Of a DNA stretch of 64,000 bases, positions 44,365 to 52,611 are shown piece after piece. Origin of the DNA: Candidatus Methanomassiliicoccus intestinalis Issoire-Mx1 (GTDB lineage: Archaea > Thermoplasmatota > Thermoplasmata > Methanomassiliicoccales > Methanomassiliicoccaceae). The position numbers and the translations under genes are program-made. The number at the start of each line of letters is the position of its first letter. The first letter of the stretch is position 1. Below the pieces are notes generated by a model that saw only the letters and a program-made list of their open reading frames with translations, was not told the DNA's origin and searched no databases. The DNA is taken from assembly GCF_000404225.1 (NCBI RefSeq), contig NC_021353.1, positions 310,001 to 374,000 of the forward strand, read 5' to 3'.

Positions 44365-45422
44365 TCTCCGTTCTTCAAGGGCACCTTATTGAAATCTATC
44401 GAAAATCAAACTCTCTAAAACTGCTGTTTATAATAATCTGTGTACTGTCGTGTCTTATAGCGTTCATATTTACTTTATCTGTAGGAATTTATCACACAAC
44501 TTTCTCTGAAGCACTAAATATTATTCTGGATCATCTACAAAATAGTATCAGCGATCCTCGTGTAGATGACATCGTATGGTCACGTGTTCCCAGTGCATTA
44601 GCTGCAGTTATTGCCGGAGCAGGCCTGGCCGTCGGTGGTTGCGTCATGCAGACAATGCTGCGCAATCCTCTTGCTGATCCCTACACAATGGGTGTGTCTT
44701 CAGGCGCGTCTCTCGGCGCATCATTGGGCATTGTATATGGTCTCTTTATATTCCCAAATCTTTCTTATGACACATCACTTGTACTCAATGCATTTGTCTT
44801 TTCATTAATTCCAGTGTTTGTAGTAGTTGCAATTTCCCGAAAAAAGAACATAACACCTACAAAGATGATCCTATCTGGAATAGCTGTAATGTATGTTTTT
44901 TCTGCAATTACTTCTCTACTCATGGTTACCGCAGATCCTGAGAATCTGTCAGAGGCCTATGCGTGGAGGGTCGGGACTCTGGCATTCATCAACTGGAATG
45001 ATCTGCCGGTAATGTCAGGAGTTACCATAGCTGCCATATTGGTTCTGTGGATCGGTCATCGTAAACTTAACATTATGACGTCTGGTGAACGAACTTCGCA
45101 GAGTCTCGGTGTAAACTCCCAGAAACATATGATCCTGAGCATGACTATAATCTCTCTCATGACTGCAGCAATTGTCAGCTTTACTGGGACAATTGGATTT
45201 ATTGGCTTAATCGGACCGCACATAGCCAGAATTTTTGTCGGTTCAAATACAAAATATCTGATTCCAGCATCGGCAGTGTTTGGTGCTTTGTTTCTGCTCA
45301 TTGCAAATACATTTGCTAAAGTTGCAGGTGAAATGGGATTGCCAGTTGGTGTAATCAGTGCATTAGTTGGTTGTCCATTATTCATATTTATTTTAATAAA
45401 AACTAGAAAAAATGCATGGTGA
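44364..45422 (+). CDS. FecCD/BtuC-family ABC transporter permease 2 (cluster 2), non-canonical start
   Basis: The protein clearly begins upstream of the first ATG (44646): the frame from 44364 codes for the normal N-terminal helix (KLLFIIICVLSCLIAFIFTLSVG) and continues through GAGLAVGGCVMQTMLRNPLADPYTMGVSSGASLGA. About 352 residues result, matching its 357-residue partner. No ATG, GTG or TTG exists in frame between the stop at 44349 and 44646. A GGAGGTG site (44352-44358) sits at ideal spacing from ATC at 44364, where upstream TAA and ATC overlap (TAATC) just as TAATG would. So an ATG-to-ATC change, with non-standard initiation or a damaged gene, is likely. Confidence 0.8.
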   Translation: MSVLQGHLIEIYRKSNSLKLLFIIICVLSCLIAFIFTLSVGIYHTTFSEALNIILDHLQNSISDPRVDDIVWSRVPSALAAVIAGAGLAVGGCVMQTMLRNPLADPYTMGVSSGASLGASLGIVYGLFIFPNLSYDTSLVLNAFVFSLIPVFVVVAISRKKNITPTKMILSGIAVMYVFSAITSLLMVTADPENLSEAYAWRVGTLAFINWNDLPVMSGVTIAAILVLWIGHRKLNIMTSGERTSQSLGVNSQKHMILSMTIISLMTAAIVSFTGTIGFIGLIGPHIARIFVGSNTKYLIPASAVFGALFLLIANTFAKVAGEMGLPVGVISALVGCPLFIFILIKTRKNAW

Positions 45423-45431
45423 GGTGATATT

Positions 45432-46307
45432 GTGAAAATATTTGTTGATGAGATAAGCTTTGGGTACTCCAGTGTAGACGTTTTAAAAGACATATCTCTT
45501 GAGATAAATGACCCGCAGTTAGTTTCCATAATCGGTCCCAATGGTGTTGGAAAATCTACGTTTATTCACTGTTTGAATAAAATTCTCTCTCCAACTTCGG
45601 GAACTGTCTTAATTGATGATAAAAACATAGAAAACATATCAATCAAGGATCTAGCAAAATTGGTGGGATATGTTCCATATTCTGCTAACGATACCTTTCC
45701 TCTTTCTGTTACGGACACGGTTTTAATGGGAAGGCATCCGCACGGCACATGGAAATCTCTTAACAGCGACTTAAAAAAAGTAGAGGAAGTGTTAGTATTG
45801 TTGGGAATAGAGCATCTCGCGATGCGTCCCTTTAATGAACTCTCTGCAGGACAGCATCAAAAGGTAATGCTTGCCAGAGGCCTTGTGCAGGAACCGAAAA
45901 TTCTTCTTTTAGATGAACCAACTTCAAATCTTGACATCAAACACCAGATAGAAGTCACTCGTATGCTGAAAGAACTGTCCAGGTTGAAGAACATGATCAT
46001 AATCATGATCAGCCACGATCTCAACATTGCTGCAAAATACTCAGATAACATGATCTTAATGTCGAAAGGAAAAATACATTCCGTGGGAAAGCCGCACGAA
46101 GTCATTACTGAATCAAATCTGCGTGAAATCTATAACATTTCATCAAGGATAATTGATGATCATGGTCGACCGCATGTCATTCTTGAGGATGACGATGATG
46201 AAGAAACCATCCCTCTTTGCGATACAGCTTATGTTTCTTCAGGAAGTATAATCAACGAATCTATAAAATTAGAGGGCGCGGGTGTAGAAAAAGTCCGATC
46301 TGGTTAA
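45432..46307 (+). CDS. FecE/BtuD-type ABC transporter ATP-binding protein (cluster 2)
   Basis: A 291-residue ATPase from a GTG start. Walker A is GPNGVGKS (about residues 37-44), the signature is LSAGQHQKV, Walker B is ILLLDEPTSNLD, and the switch His is in MISHDLNIA. It ends with about 40 extra residues beyond the usual end, an acidic stretch DDDDEE followed by a neutral tail. The operon order is permease-permease-ATPase, with the binding protein divergent. Confidence 0.9.
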   Translation: MKIFVDEISFGYSSVDVLKDISLEINDPQLVSIIGPNGVGKSTFIHCLNKILSPTSGTVLIDDKNIENISIKDLAKLVGYVPYSANDTFPLSVTDTVLMGRHPHGTWKSLNSDLKKVEEVLVLLGIEHLAMRPFNELSAGQHQKVMLARGLVQEPKILLLDEPTSNLDIKHQIEVTRMLKELSRLKNMIIIMISHDLNIAAKYSDNMILMSKGKIHSVGKPHEVITESNLREIYNISSRIIDDHGRPHVILEDDDDEETIPLCDTAYVSSGSIINESIKLEGAGVEKVRSG

Positions 46308-46324
46308 GGCTGACCGATAGAAAG

Positions 46325-46378
46325 AAATATAAGTAACAAAGCGTTGAAGGCAGTAGTATCGCATGATTTCTAATCATG
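46325..46378 (+). promoter_or_regulatory. TATA-like box and hairpin before tRNA-Arg
   Basis: AAATATAAG at 46325-46333 is a TATA-like element; transcription would begin near 46355-46360. The perfect 7-bp inverted repeat CATGATT-tct-AATCATG at 46362-46378 then lies in the tRNA leader. Confidence 0.45.
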
Positions 46379-46395
46379 TGGTATGTTGAATCCGT

Positions 46396-46473
46396 GGGCT
46401 CGTGGCTTAGCCTGGATATAGCACTGGCCTTCTAAGTCAGTGGTCGGGGGTTCGAATCCCCCCGAGCTCGCCA
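46396..46473 (+). tRNA. tRNA-Arg (anticodon TCT), CCA encoded
   Basis: Acceptor GGGCTCG/CGAGCTC (one G-U pair), D-arm with CTGGATATAGC, anticodon stem CTGGC/GTCAG around CTTCTAA (TCT), T-arm with GGGGG-TTCGAAT-CCCCC, discriminator G and encoded CCA at 46471-46473. It leads a cluster with rpl41e, tRNA-Trp and tRNA-His. Confidence 0.95.
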
Positions 46474-46535
46474 TTCAAACAAAAGCTTCATATCTAACTA
46501 CCGGTTCACGGTGGAAATAAATTAGGAGATTCACG

Positions 46536-46643
46536 ATGAAACGAAGTTCACGCGCTTGGAAAAAGCGGGGTAAACAGAGATGGAAATGGCGCAAAAAGAA
46601 AATGAGGCGCCGAAAGAGGCAACAAAGGATGCGTAAAGCATAA
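46536..46643 (+). CDS. rpl41e: 50S ribosomal protein L41e (eL41)
   Basis: A 35-residue, almost wholly basic peptide beginning MKRSSRAWKKRGKQRWKW, with the WRKKKMRRRKR core that matches archaeal and eukaryotic L41e (eL41), the smallest ribosomal protein. An AGGAGAT ribosome-binding site lies 6 nt upstream. It lies between tRNA-Arg and tRNA-Trp, 11 nt before the latter, and is too short for ordinary gene callers. Confidence 0.88.
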   Translation: MKRSSRAWKKRGKQRWKWRKKKMRRRKRQQRMRKA

Positions 46644-46654
46644 TGCTGAACCCT

Positions 46655-46824
46655 GGGGGTATGGGGTAACACGGCATCCTCGCGGGCTCCAGTTATCGAG
46701 AATGACTGCGAACGGGTTTGCTGACCGGTGATGACTAACTGGAGCGCTGACTCGTTAATTCGCATGGGGTCGCTCCCCATGTGGTGGAAACCCGCTGATC
46801 TGGGTTCAAATCCCAGTGCCCCCA
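46655..46824 (+). tRNA. tRNA-Trp (anticodon CCA) with a 97-nt intron
   Basis: Acceptor GGGGGTA (46655-46661) pairs with TGCCCCC; the anticodon stem GCGGG pairs with CCCGC at 46791-46795. Anticodon CCA is 46689-46691 and the intron is 46693-46789, between bases 37 and 38, the canonical place for archaeal tRNA-Trp introns. T-arm CTGGG-TTCAAAT-CCCAG, discriminator A, no CCA. The intron is removed at a bulge-helix-bulge by the tRNA endonuclease; RtcB (48227) would ligate the exons. Confidence 0.93.
46693..46789 (+). ncRNA. Intron-encoded box C/D guide RNA for tRNA-Trp 2'-O-methylation
   Basis: The intron holds a box C' (GTGATGA), box D' (CTGA near 46720) and box D (CTGA near 46747). Before box D, TAACTGGAGC is the exact complement of GCTCCAGTTA at the anticodon (guide for C34). 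Before box D', CGGGTTT complements AAACCCG in exon 2 (guide for U39). This is the known self-guiding pre-tRNA-Trp arrangement of euryarchaea. Box C at the 5' side is degenerate (near AATGACT). Confidence 0.85.
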
Positions 46825-46900
46825 CTTAACGCATCAATTGTTGTATCTTTGTATTGACCACCTAAACTTTTTAAGCTAGTCACTGAAACGCTGTATATAT

Positions 46901-46974
46901 GGCCCGGTTGGGGTAGCCTGGCATCCTGTGGGACTGTGGATCCCTAGACTCGAGTTCAAATCTCGGACCGGGCC
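46901..46974 (+). tRNA. tRNA-His (anticodon GTG) with encoded G-1
   Basis: The extra 5' G at 46901 pairs with C73 at 46974, the histidine identity feature. Acceptor GCCCGGT/ACCGGGC, anticodon loop CTGTGGA (GTG), and T-arm TCGAG-TTCAAAT-CTCGG. The 27-43 pair is U-U. No CCA is encoded beyond the bases CC. A TATA-like TTTTTAAGC lies about 30 bp upstream. Confidence 0.92.
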
Positions 46975-47060
46975 CCTTAATTACAGTTTCTTAAGTACTG
47001 TGTTTTGCATTTCTTTTCATTTATCTGATTTTCAAACAGTGGCAGGTACATCATTTTTAA

Positions 47061-48140
47061 TTATATCCAGTCTGTATCTCCCAGAGTTATATGACACTTA
47101 ATGTACTCGTTTTTTAGCATTTTTTTAATATTATCATCCAGATCTGGTCCTTTCCAGATCATGCTCATTTTTATGTCTCCAGTGTATCTTTCTTCCACAA
47201 GGAATCCTGCTGCAGACATTCTCCTGCCATACGGGTGTTCATTCGGTAAAAGACATAACAAGCTGCATGCTTCTGTTTCTGTAGCATATTGTATTGCTTT
47301 TACAATCAAAGAATCCAGAGCTTTAGTATCCTTAGGAGATATGAGCAGGTCGGCTATGGAGGCATCATTTCCCCTTCTTCCAATTATAATATACCCGACA
47401 AGCTCTTTGTTTCTTCTTGCGCAGAATGCTTTGAACTGCCCAGCTCTTGGATCAAGATATCTCCAATTGAGGTTACCGGGGCGTCTAGCCGCAATAAGAT
47501 CAAAATTCTTGGAACATTTTTCAAAAAATTCTTGAAATTCCTTTCCAAATTCCGTTATCTCTTCAATTTCTATGTCTGGTGATGACGAAACCTTTCTCAT
47601 TGATTTGATTGCTGAGTAAGCTATCCGTTTAGCCTTGCCCACGCTGCCCTGGAAAAATTCGTCTAAGTCTATCACACATCTAAATTGAATGAATTTCAAA
47701 GGTACGATTTCAAACCCTCTTTTTTCTAAGCTTACATAGGATGATGCTTTATTGGGAAACCCATAATCCAATTTCACGCCCAGATCTTCTTTTATGCTGT
47801 CTCTGCAGTCTGACACTCTGCTTATTAATCCCTTTCCTCTGAATTCAGGGCTGGTGCAGAGGTCGGTTCCCTGAGCCGAGAGGGTAGGCTTTCCCCGCAG
47901 AATAATTTCAGACGGTATCGAGGCAGCAGCTGAGATCAAGTTATTGTTGCATTCTGCTATGCAGACAGCAGCTTTACTTACCGGATTATCCAGATATTTC
48001 CATTTCCAATGCTCAGTTGGTACAACTCCCCTCGGAGCTCTCCATCCCATGTACATTTCTAAAAAAGGGACTATTTTCTCCTCATCCCCAAGACGATAGG
48101 GTCTTACGAAAATCTCTTCATTGATTGTTTTATCGGACAT
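47061..48140 (-). CDS. GNAT-family N-acetyltransferase (two-domain)
   Basis: A 359-residue protein from the ATG at 48140 (MSDKTINEEIFVRPYRLGDEEKI). The first half has the acetyl-CoA loop of GNAT proteins (CTSPEFRGKGLISRVSDCRD, Q/RxxGxG/A-like). The second half looks like a second GNAT-like domain (NKELVGYIIIGRRGNDASIADLLIS). It resembles Eis-like or peptidoglycan-type acetyltransferases in layout. Substrate unknown. It is divergent from rtcB, with 87 nt and two TATA-like tracts between. Confidence 0.78.
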   Translation of the reverse strand: MSDKTINEEIFVRPYRLGDEEKIVPFLEMYMGWRAPRGVVPTEHWKWKYLDNPVSKAAVCIAECNNNLISAAASIPSEIILRGKPTLSAQGTDLCTSPEFRGKGLISRVSDCRDSIKEDLGVKLDYGFPNKASSYVSLEKRGFEIVPLKFIQFRCVIDLDEFFQGSVGKAKRIAYSAIKSMRKVSSSPDIEIEEITEFGKEFQEFFEKCSKNFDLIAARRPGNLNWRYLDPRAGQFKAFCARRNKELVGYIIIGRRGNDASIADLLISPKDTKALDSLIVKAIQYATETEACSLLCLLPNEHPYGRRMSAAGFLVEERYTGDIKMSMIWKGPDLDDNIKKMLKNEYIKCHITLGDTDWI

Positions 48141-48226
48141 CTGCAGAATCCCGGATAGTTTCTGCAACATGTTGGATATATACCAACCGGCAAGAGGTTA
48201 TAGCACGTTGTTATTTGCTATCCCGA

Positions 48227-49678
48227 ATGAGCTACGAAGGTCCACTTGAGAAAATAGATGATTTCCGCTGGAAGATTCCGCGCGATTATAAATCCGGAAT
48301 GAATACTGATGCAGTCATATATTCTGGAGGTGAAATGCTCCAGGCACTGAGAGAAGACGATGCACCAGAGCAGGCCGCAAATGTTTCATGTCTGCCGGGT
48401 ATTGTAGGCAACTCTTTGGCAATGCCAGATATTCACTGGGGATATGGTTTTCCCATCGGAGGAGTTGCGGCTATGGATGCTGACGAGGGTGTAATCTCTC
48501 CAGGTGGAATTGGGTTCGATATAAATTGTGGAGTCAGGCTGGTACGCACAGATCTGGAGATTGCGGATGTCCAGCCACATATCAAAGAGTTAATCTCTAC
48601 GCTTTTCAAAAACGTTCCTTCCGGAGTAGGTTCTGAAGGTCTCATCAATCTCACCAAAAGCCAGATTGATGAGGTATTGCTAGAAGGTGGAGAATGGGCA
48701 GTTAGAAATGGTTATGGCTGGGATGAAGATCTGCTTGTTACCGAAGAAGAAGGCAGAATGAAGAATGCTGACCCTTCCAAGGTAAGCGACAAATCAAGAA
48801 AAAGAGGGATTCCCCAGCTTGGTTCACTGGGCTCTGGAAATCACTTCCTCGAAGTCGATTATGTCGAGGACATTTTTGATGAGGATGCTGCTAAAGCCTT
48901 CGGGCTCAGAAAAGGCCAGATAACTGTAACTGTTCACTGCGGCTCCAGAGGCTGCGGTCATCAGATCGCAACGGATTATCTGCAGGTAATGGAAAGAAAT
49001 GTGAAACAAGTTGGACTGCAGCTGCCGGACAGGCAACTCGCATGCGCTCCTGTAAACAGCAAAGACGGAGAAAACTATTTCAAAGCCATGGCCTGCGGGG
49101 CTAACTATGCCTGGGCAAACAGACAGATGATCCTTCACTGGATCAGAGAATCATTCGAAGAGTGCTTCAAACGTGATGCTGAAAACATGGGTATGCATCA
49201 GGTATACGATGTGGCTCATAACATTGCTAAATTAGAAGAGCACAATGTGGATGGACAGCGCAGAAAGGTATACGTACACCGCAAAGGTGCAACAAGAGCT
49301 TTTCCGAAGGAGCATCCAGAAATTCCGTCGTGCTATTCTTCAGTCGGTCAGCCTGTGCTTATCCCTGGAGACATGGGTCATGGAAGTTATGTTCTGGTCG
49401 GTACAGAATGCGGAATGGCTGAGACTTTTGGCTCTACATGCCACGGTGCCGGCAGAATAATGTCCCGTTCCGAAGCAATACGTAAATTTACTGTGCAGGG
49501 CATAAAAACAAACATGGAAGGAAGAGGGATTTTCCTGAAATCAGCTACCAAGGATGGAATCCTCGAGGAAGCTCCAGATGCTTACAAAAGCATTGAAAAC
49601 GTCATCGACGTAGTTGCCGGAGCCGGACTCTCCAAGAAGGTAGCCAAACTAGTGCCATTAGGCGTCATGAAGGGTTAA
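48227..49678 (+). CDS. rtcB: RtcB, tRNA-splicing ligase / RNA 3'-phosphate ligase
   Basis: A 483-residue protein from the ATG at 48227 (MSYEGPLEKIDDFRWKIP), the normal RtcB start. Conserved metal and GMP-binding residues are visible: GGIGFDINCGVRL, SGNHFLEVDYV, VHCGSRGCGHQ, HNIAKLEEH and HRKGATRAFP, with the catalytic His in the last. It joins tRNA exons 2',3'-cyclic phosphate to 5'-OH using GTP. It lies 1.4 kb after the intron-containing tRNA-Trp. Its stop overlaps that of the HD gene. Confidence 0.95.
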   Translation: MSYEGPLEKIDDFRWKIPRDYKSGMNTDAVIYSGGEMLQALREDDAPEQAANVSCLPGIVGNSLAMPDIHWGYGFPIGGVAAMDADEGVISPGGIGFDINCGVRLVRTDLEIADVQPHIKELISTLFKNVPSGVGSEGLINLTKSQIDEVLLEGGEWAVRNGYGWDEDLLVTEEEGRMKNADPSKVSDKSRKRGIPQLGSLGSGNHFLEVDYVEDIFDEDAAKAFGLRKGQITVTVHCGSRGCGHQIATDYLQVMERNVKQVGLQLPDRQLACAPVNSKDGENYFKAMACGANYAWANRQMILHWIRESFEECFKRDAENMGMHQVYDVAHNIAKLEEHNVDGQRRKVYVHRKGATRAFPKEHPEIPSCYSSVGQPVLIPGDMGHGSYVLVGTECGMAETFGSTCHGAGRIMSRSEAIRKFTVQGIKTNMEGRGIFLKSATKDGILEEAPDAYKSIENVIDVVAGAGLSKKVAKLVPLGVMKG

Positions 49679-50985
49679 TCAAACAGAACCTTGGCTGCAG
49701 CTTTCCTAACATCTTCCACGTAGCGCTGCGGGGAGGAAACCAGGAATGCCCAGTCATGGACACTTCTTGCCTGAATTGCTCTTGCCAGCGGGCTGTATTT
49801 TGATAAGGTTCTCACACGCCCGTTATCAAGAACTGGCACGTCAGTCTTGCCGATCGTGAGCTCCTCCAAAAGGATTGACTTGCTCGGAATATCTAACGTA
49901 ACATCCGAATGAGAAACTCCAGCTCTGTCGGCAATTTCAATCTCTTTCTGCTTTCTTTTCTTGTAGTCTGCAACTTCAATGAGCCTTTTTCTCTGCTCAT
50001 CATCAAGCGATGATGCTGTCTCGCTTAGAGCTTTTTTGTATAATCTGCGGTAATTAAGCAGAGTCATAATCCTCTGTGAATCTTCGTTAGTGTTTTCAAG
50101 TGCTAAACTAAGCGCCGAGTCTGTATTCAGATGTGCATCATTTAGAATCGATGGTGGAACGGCATCTATTGCTTTGCAAAGCATCATTTCGGCAATTCTC
50201 ACAGTTTTATGAAAATAAACTGAGGTGTACATTAAAGAACGAGCCACCATCAGACCTTCTACTGCTACCAGGCCGCTTTTATGTATCGCTAGACCGCCAT
50301 GAGCTATTGCTACAGTTTGCATCAGTCTATCCACATCGATAGTTCCATGTGCTACTCCTGTGTAATAAGCATCTCTCTGAAGATAGTCCATCTGATCTAC
50401 GTCCAGCGGTCCAGAGATTATATTCTCGAGATACCTCTTTTCTCCAAAGCTTCCCTGACCATTTTCTAAATCAAAATGTGTCTGGCCGTTAGGCGACTCT
50501 TTGCTTGATGTAGAAATGAGACTACAGACTTCCTCTGCAGATATTCCTTCATTTTCCAATACCTCAGCAATTGGAGCAATTTCGCCCATTATCTTTGTAT
50601 ATCTTTCCGGCACGAATGGAATCTTTCCCATGATGATATCGCATGTCGTATTCATATGGTCCATTCCAGTGATATTTTCGATCACTTCTTCCAATGTATG
50701 AGAATATGGTGCATGTCCTAAGTCGTGAAGCATTGCGGCTGCACAGACAGTATTAGTATCTTCTTTGGTGAGTTCGAGAGCTGCAGCCATATTTTTAGCC
50801 ATATGGTATGTGCCAAGAGAATGCTCTAGCCTGGTGTGGTTAGCTCCTGGAAAAACATAATACGCTAAGCCCAATTGATGAATGGATTGAAGACGCTGCA
50901 TCTCTGGTCGCTGAAGAAGTTCTAAAAAAATACCCTCTACCTTTACACTGCCGTGCACACTGTCATGAATGACTTTAGATGACAC
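49675..50985 (-). CDS. HD-superfamily phosphohydrolase (dNTPase-like)
   Basis: A 436-residue protein. The HD motifs are clear: HTRLEHSLGTYHMA (first His), AAMLHDLGHAPYSHTLE (HD pair, about residue 87) and the downstream VDQMDYLQRDAYYTGV. The layout is that of the dGTPase/YdhJ-like SAMHD1-related group, which remove triphosphate from dNTPs. It is a monocistronic gene convergent with rtcB. Activity is inferred from family only. Confidence 0.88.
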   Translation of the reverse strand: MSSKVIHDSVHGSVKVEGIFLELLQRPEMQRLQSIHQLGLAYYVFPGANHTRLEHSLGTYHMAKNMAAALELTKEDTNTVCAAAMLHDLGHAPYSHTLEEVIENITGMDHMNTTCDIIMGKIPFVPERYTKIMGEIAPIAEVLENEGISAEEVCSLISTSSKESPNGQTHFDLENGQGSFGEKRYLENIISGPLDVDQMDYLQRDAYYTGVAHGTIDVDRLMQTVAIAHGGLAIHKSGLVAVEGLMVARSLMYTSVYFHKTVRIAEMMLCKAIDAVPPSILNDAHLNTDSALSLALENTNEDSQRIMTLLNYRRLYKKALSETASSLDDEQRKRLIEVADYKKRKQKEIEIADRAGVSHSDVTLDIPSKSILLEELTIGKTDVPVLDNGRVRTLSKYSPLARAIQARSVHDWAFLVSSPQRYVEDVRKAAAKVLFD

Positions 50986-51051
50986 GTTATAAAGATGTAA
51001 AATTTGTATATTAAATGTTGGAGACTAAGCGCCTGTCCGGCGCTAAAGCGA

Positions 51052-51501
51052 TCAGCTAAATCCCCCTTTGATCTTGCTGCGGTCGATCTTTATTCCATTT
51101 GGAGCAAGGATCAGTACGTTGTTATCTATGGCCGCAACATCTCCGTTAATATCTCTGGCCACCGCTTTCAATTCGCTGGTAATCCTTCTTAGCGACTCAT
51201 GATCATTTGCAATTGGAGAATAATCAATCAGAATAATATTTCCATCATACGCACCTTGTATGATTTTGTTAAGATCTTCATATCTGTAAATTTCAGCTAA
51301 TTTAATGAAATTTCCTGTATTTGCTTCACCTTCAAAGTACATACTTCCAAGGTCTAGATACTCGATCTCACCTTCGCCGTTTCCTTTTTTGTCTCCTTTA
51401 CCAAATCTCGGAAAAGCCAACTTGCATCCCTCTAAACTCGCAATGCCATCATCTATATATATCTCATTCGGAAAAAGTATCAGTCTTCTCCAGCTTTCCA
51501 T
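51052..51501 (-). CDS. sepF: SepF-like cell division protein
   Basis: A protein of up to 149 residues. The core DLGSMYFEGEANTGNFIKLAEIYRYEDLNKIIQGAYDGNIILIDY is the archaeal SepF pattern, and it ends with the beta strands of the domain. Archaeal SepF is the membrane anchor of FtsZ. Residues 1-27 may not be real: a TTG at 51420 preceded by GAGGG would give a start nearer the usual amphipathic N-terminus. The frame overlaps the upstream PUA gene by 22 nt, so co-translation is likely. Confidence 0.85.
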   Translation of the reverse strand: MESWRRLILFPNEIYIDDGIASLEGCKLAFPRFGKGDKKGNGEGEIEYLDLGSMYFEGEANTGNFIKLAEIYRYEDLNKIIQGAYDGNIILIDYSPIANDHESLRRITSELKAVARDINGDVAAIDNNVLILAPNGIKIDRSKIKGGFS

Positions 51502-51977
51502 AGTTTGTCTGTGACATGATGGATATTTTTTATCGCTTTTCCAGGGGATTTGCTGCTCATCTGTTCTCCGCTGATCAGGGCTTGCCCCACTGCCAGCGGC
51601 ACTCCGTTCTTAACATCCTTAATCCAAACAAGGTCACCAGGAACTATTTCAGGATCAGCGTCTGTTATTCCAGGCCCCATGATGTCGGCTCCTTTTGTAA
51701 CAAACGGCACCGCACCCATGTCCACGGTTATCCCGTATTTTGAAGCTGGATATTTCAACAGGCCACGAACGCTCAGAAAGGCTTTATCTTCATACACAAG
51801 GCCAAGAATCTCATTGTTGACATAGATCACATCAAATTCAGGCCCTTCTGCACGGTCTACGGCAACATTCTGACCGAAGAGCTGTTCAATGCCTAAACGT
51901 TGTTTTATCTCATCTTCTAAGACTCTTACTTCCTTTTCCCTAAGCCTATGACGTTTTCTGATTCTGATTTCACTCAT
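51480..51977 (-). CDS. PUA-domain RNA-binding protein (MCT-1-like)
   Basis: A 165-residue protein. The N-terminal pre-PUA region (RKRHRLREKEVRVLEDEIKQ) and C-terminal PUA domain (VDMGAVPFVTKGADIMGPGI, then DPEIVPGDLVWI) match the archaeal MCT-1/DENR-like family (arCOG00985 type), which probably acts in translation initiation or ribosome recycling. It lies upstream of sepF in the same unit. Function in archaea is unproven. Confidence 0.82.
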   Translation of the reverse strand: MSEIRIRKRHRLREKEVRVLEDEIKQRLGIEQLFGQNVAVDRAEGPEFDVIYVNNEILGLVYEDKAFLSVRGLLKYPASKYGITVDMGAVPFVTKGADIMGPGITDADPEIVPGDLVWIKDVKNGVPLAVGQALISGEQMSSKSPGKAIKNIHHVTDKLWKAGED

Positions 51978-52063
51978 GTCTACACCATGATATCAAGGGT
52001 AAGCTCTCTTACTCTAGCCATTGCTCTATTGCTTATCCCCTAATATATTTTTCAGCATTGATG

Positions 52064-52585
52064 TCATACAGCTCTCATGCCGGTTCTTTCTCTGATCTCA
52101 TTTATATCCATCATCTCATCGTTTTTGAGCATGGAAATTGAAGCCGTATCTCCCATGGCCCTCACTACAATTTTTACATTGCCGCCTTCCCGTGACATAC
52201 TTTCAAACATCTCGGAAACTCTGCCTGAATCAGAACTGCAGGTGTGAAGCATCTTGATATCTATGCTGGTATCATCTTCTGCCTGTTCTGCGTATCTCTC
52301 AACTGCTGAGTTCACCGCATCTATGTCTGACGGTATCCATTCATCCACAGGAATCCACTGCAGGGTGTAAGCAAAAACATCTGGAAAATGCATTGCCAGC
52401 CTGGCAATCTTCTGCACCGCTTTTTTAGGATCTCCGCTGATTCTCACCAAATAAAGATTGGGATCCATTGAGACATTCCAGTCTTCGATGGTTTCTCCGG
52501 CATCCATTGACCTTTTGACAATTTCATCTTCAGCTTCTTTTTCCTTTCCAGGTCTGAACGAAACCAACAGGTTGTAGTCTAGCAT
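52064..52585 (-). CDS. THUMP/Tan1-like RNA-binding protein
   Basis: A 173-residue protein. It has an N-terminal ferredoxin-like part and a middle THUMP-like region (RISGDPKKAVQKIARLAMHFPDVFAYTL, and TCSSDSGRVSEMFES). Archaeal homologues of the tRNA ac4C co-factor Tan1 have this layout, but I cannot confirm it by eye. It is 26 nt after the amino-acid permease gene's stop on the same strand. Confidence 0.6.
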   Translation of the reverse strand: MLDYNLLVSFRPGKEKEAEDEIVKRSMDAGETIEDWNVSMDPNLYLVRISGDPKKAVQKIARLAMHFPDVFAYTLQWIPVDEWIPSDIDAVNSAVERYAEQAEDDTSIDIKMLHTCSSDSGRVSEMFESMSREGGNVKIVVRAMGDTASISMLKNDEMMDINEIRERTGMRAV

Positions 52586-52611
52586 GCTACTTACGTTCCA
52601 TCATCACGGTG

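Noticed and set aside
48165..48190. GTTGG...CCAAC inverted repeat upstream of rtcB as another importer operator
   Set aside because: Spacer and arm sequence differ (7-bp spacer, TTGG only) and it overlaps an ordinary TATA-like tract.
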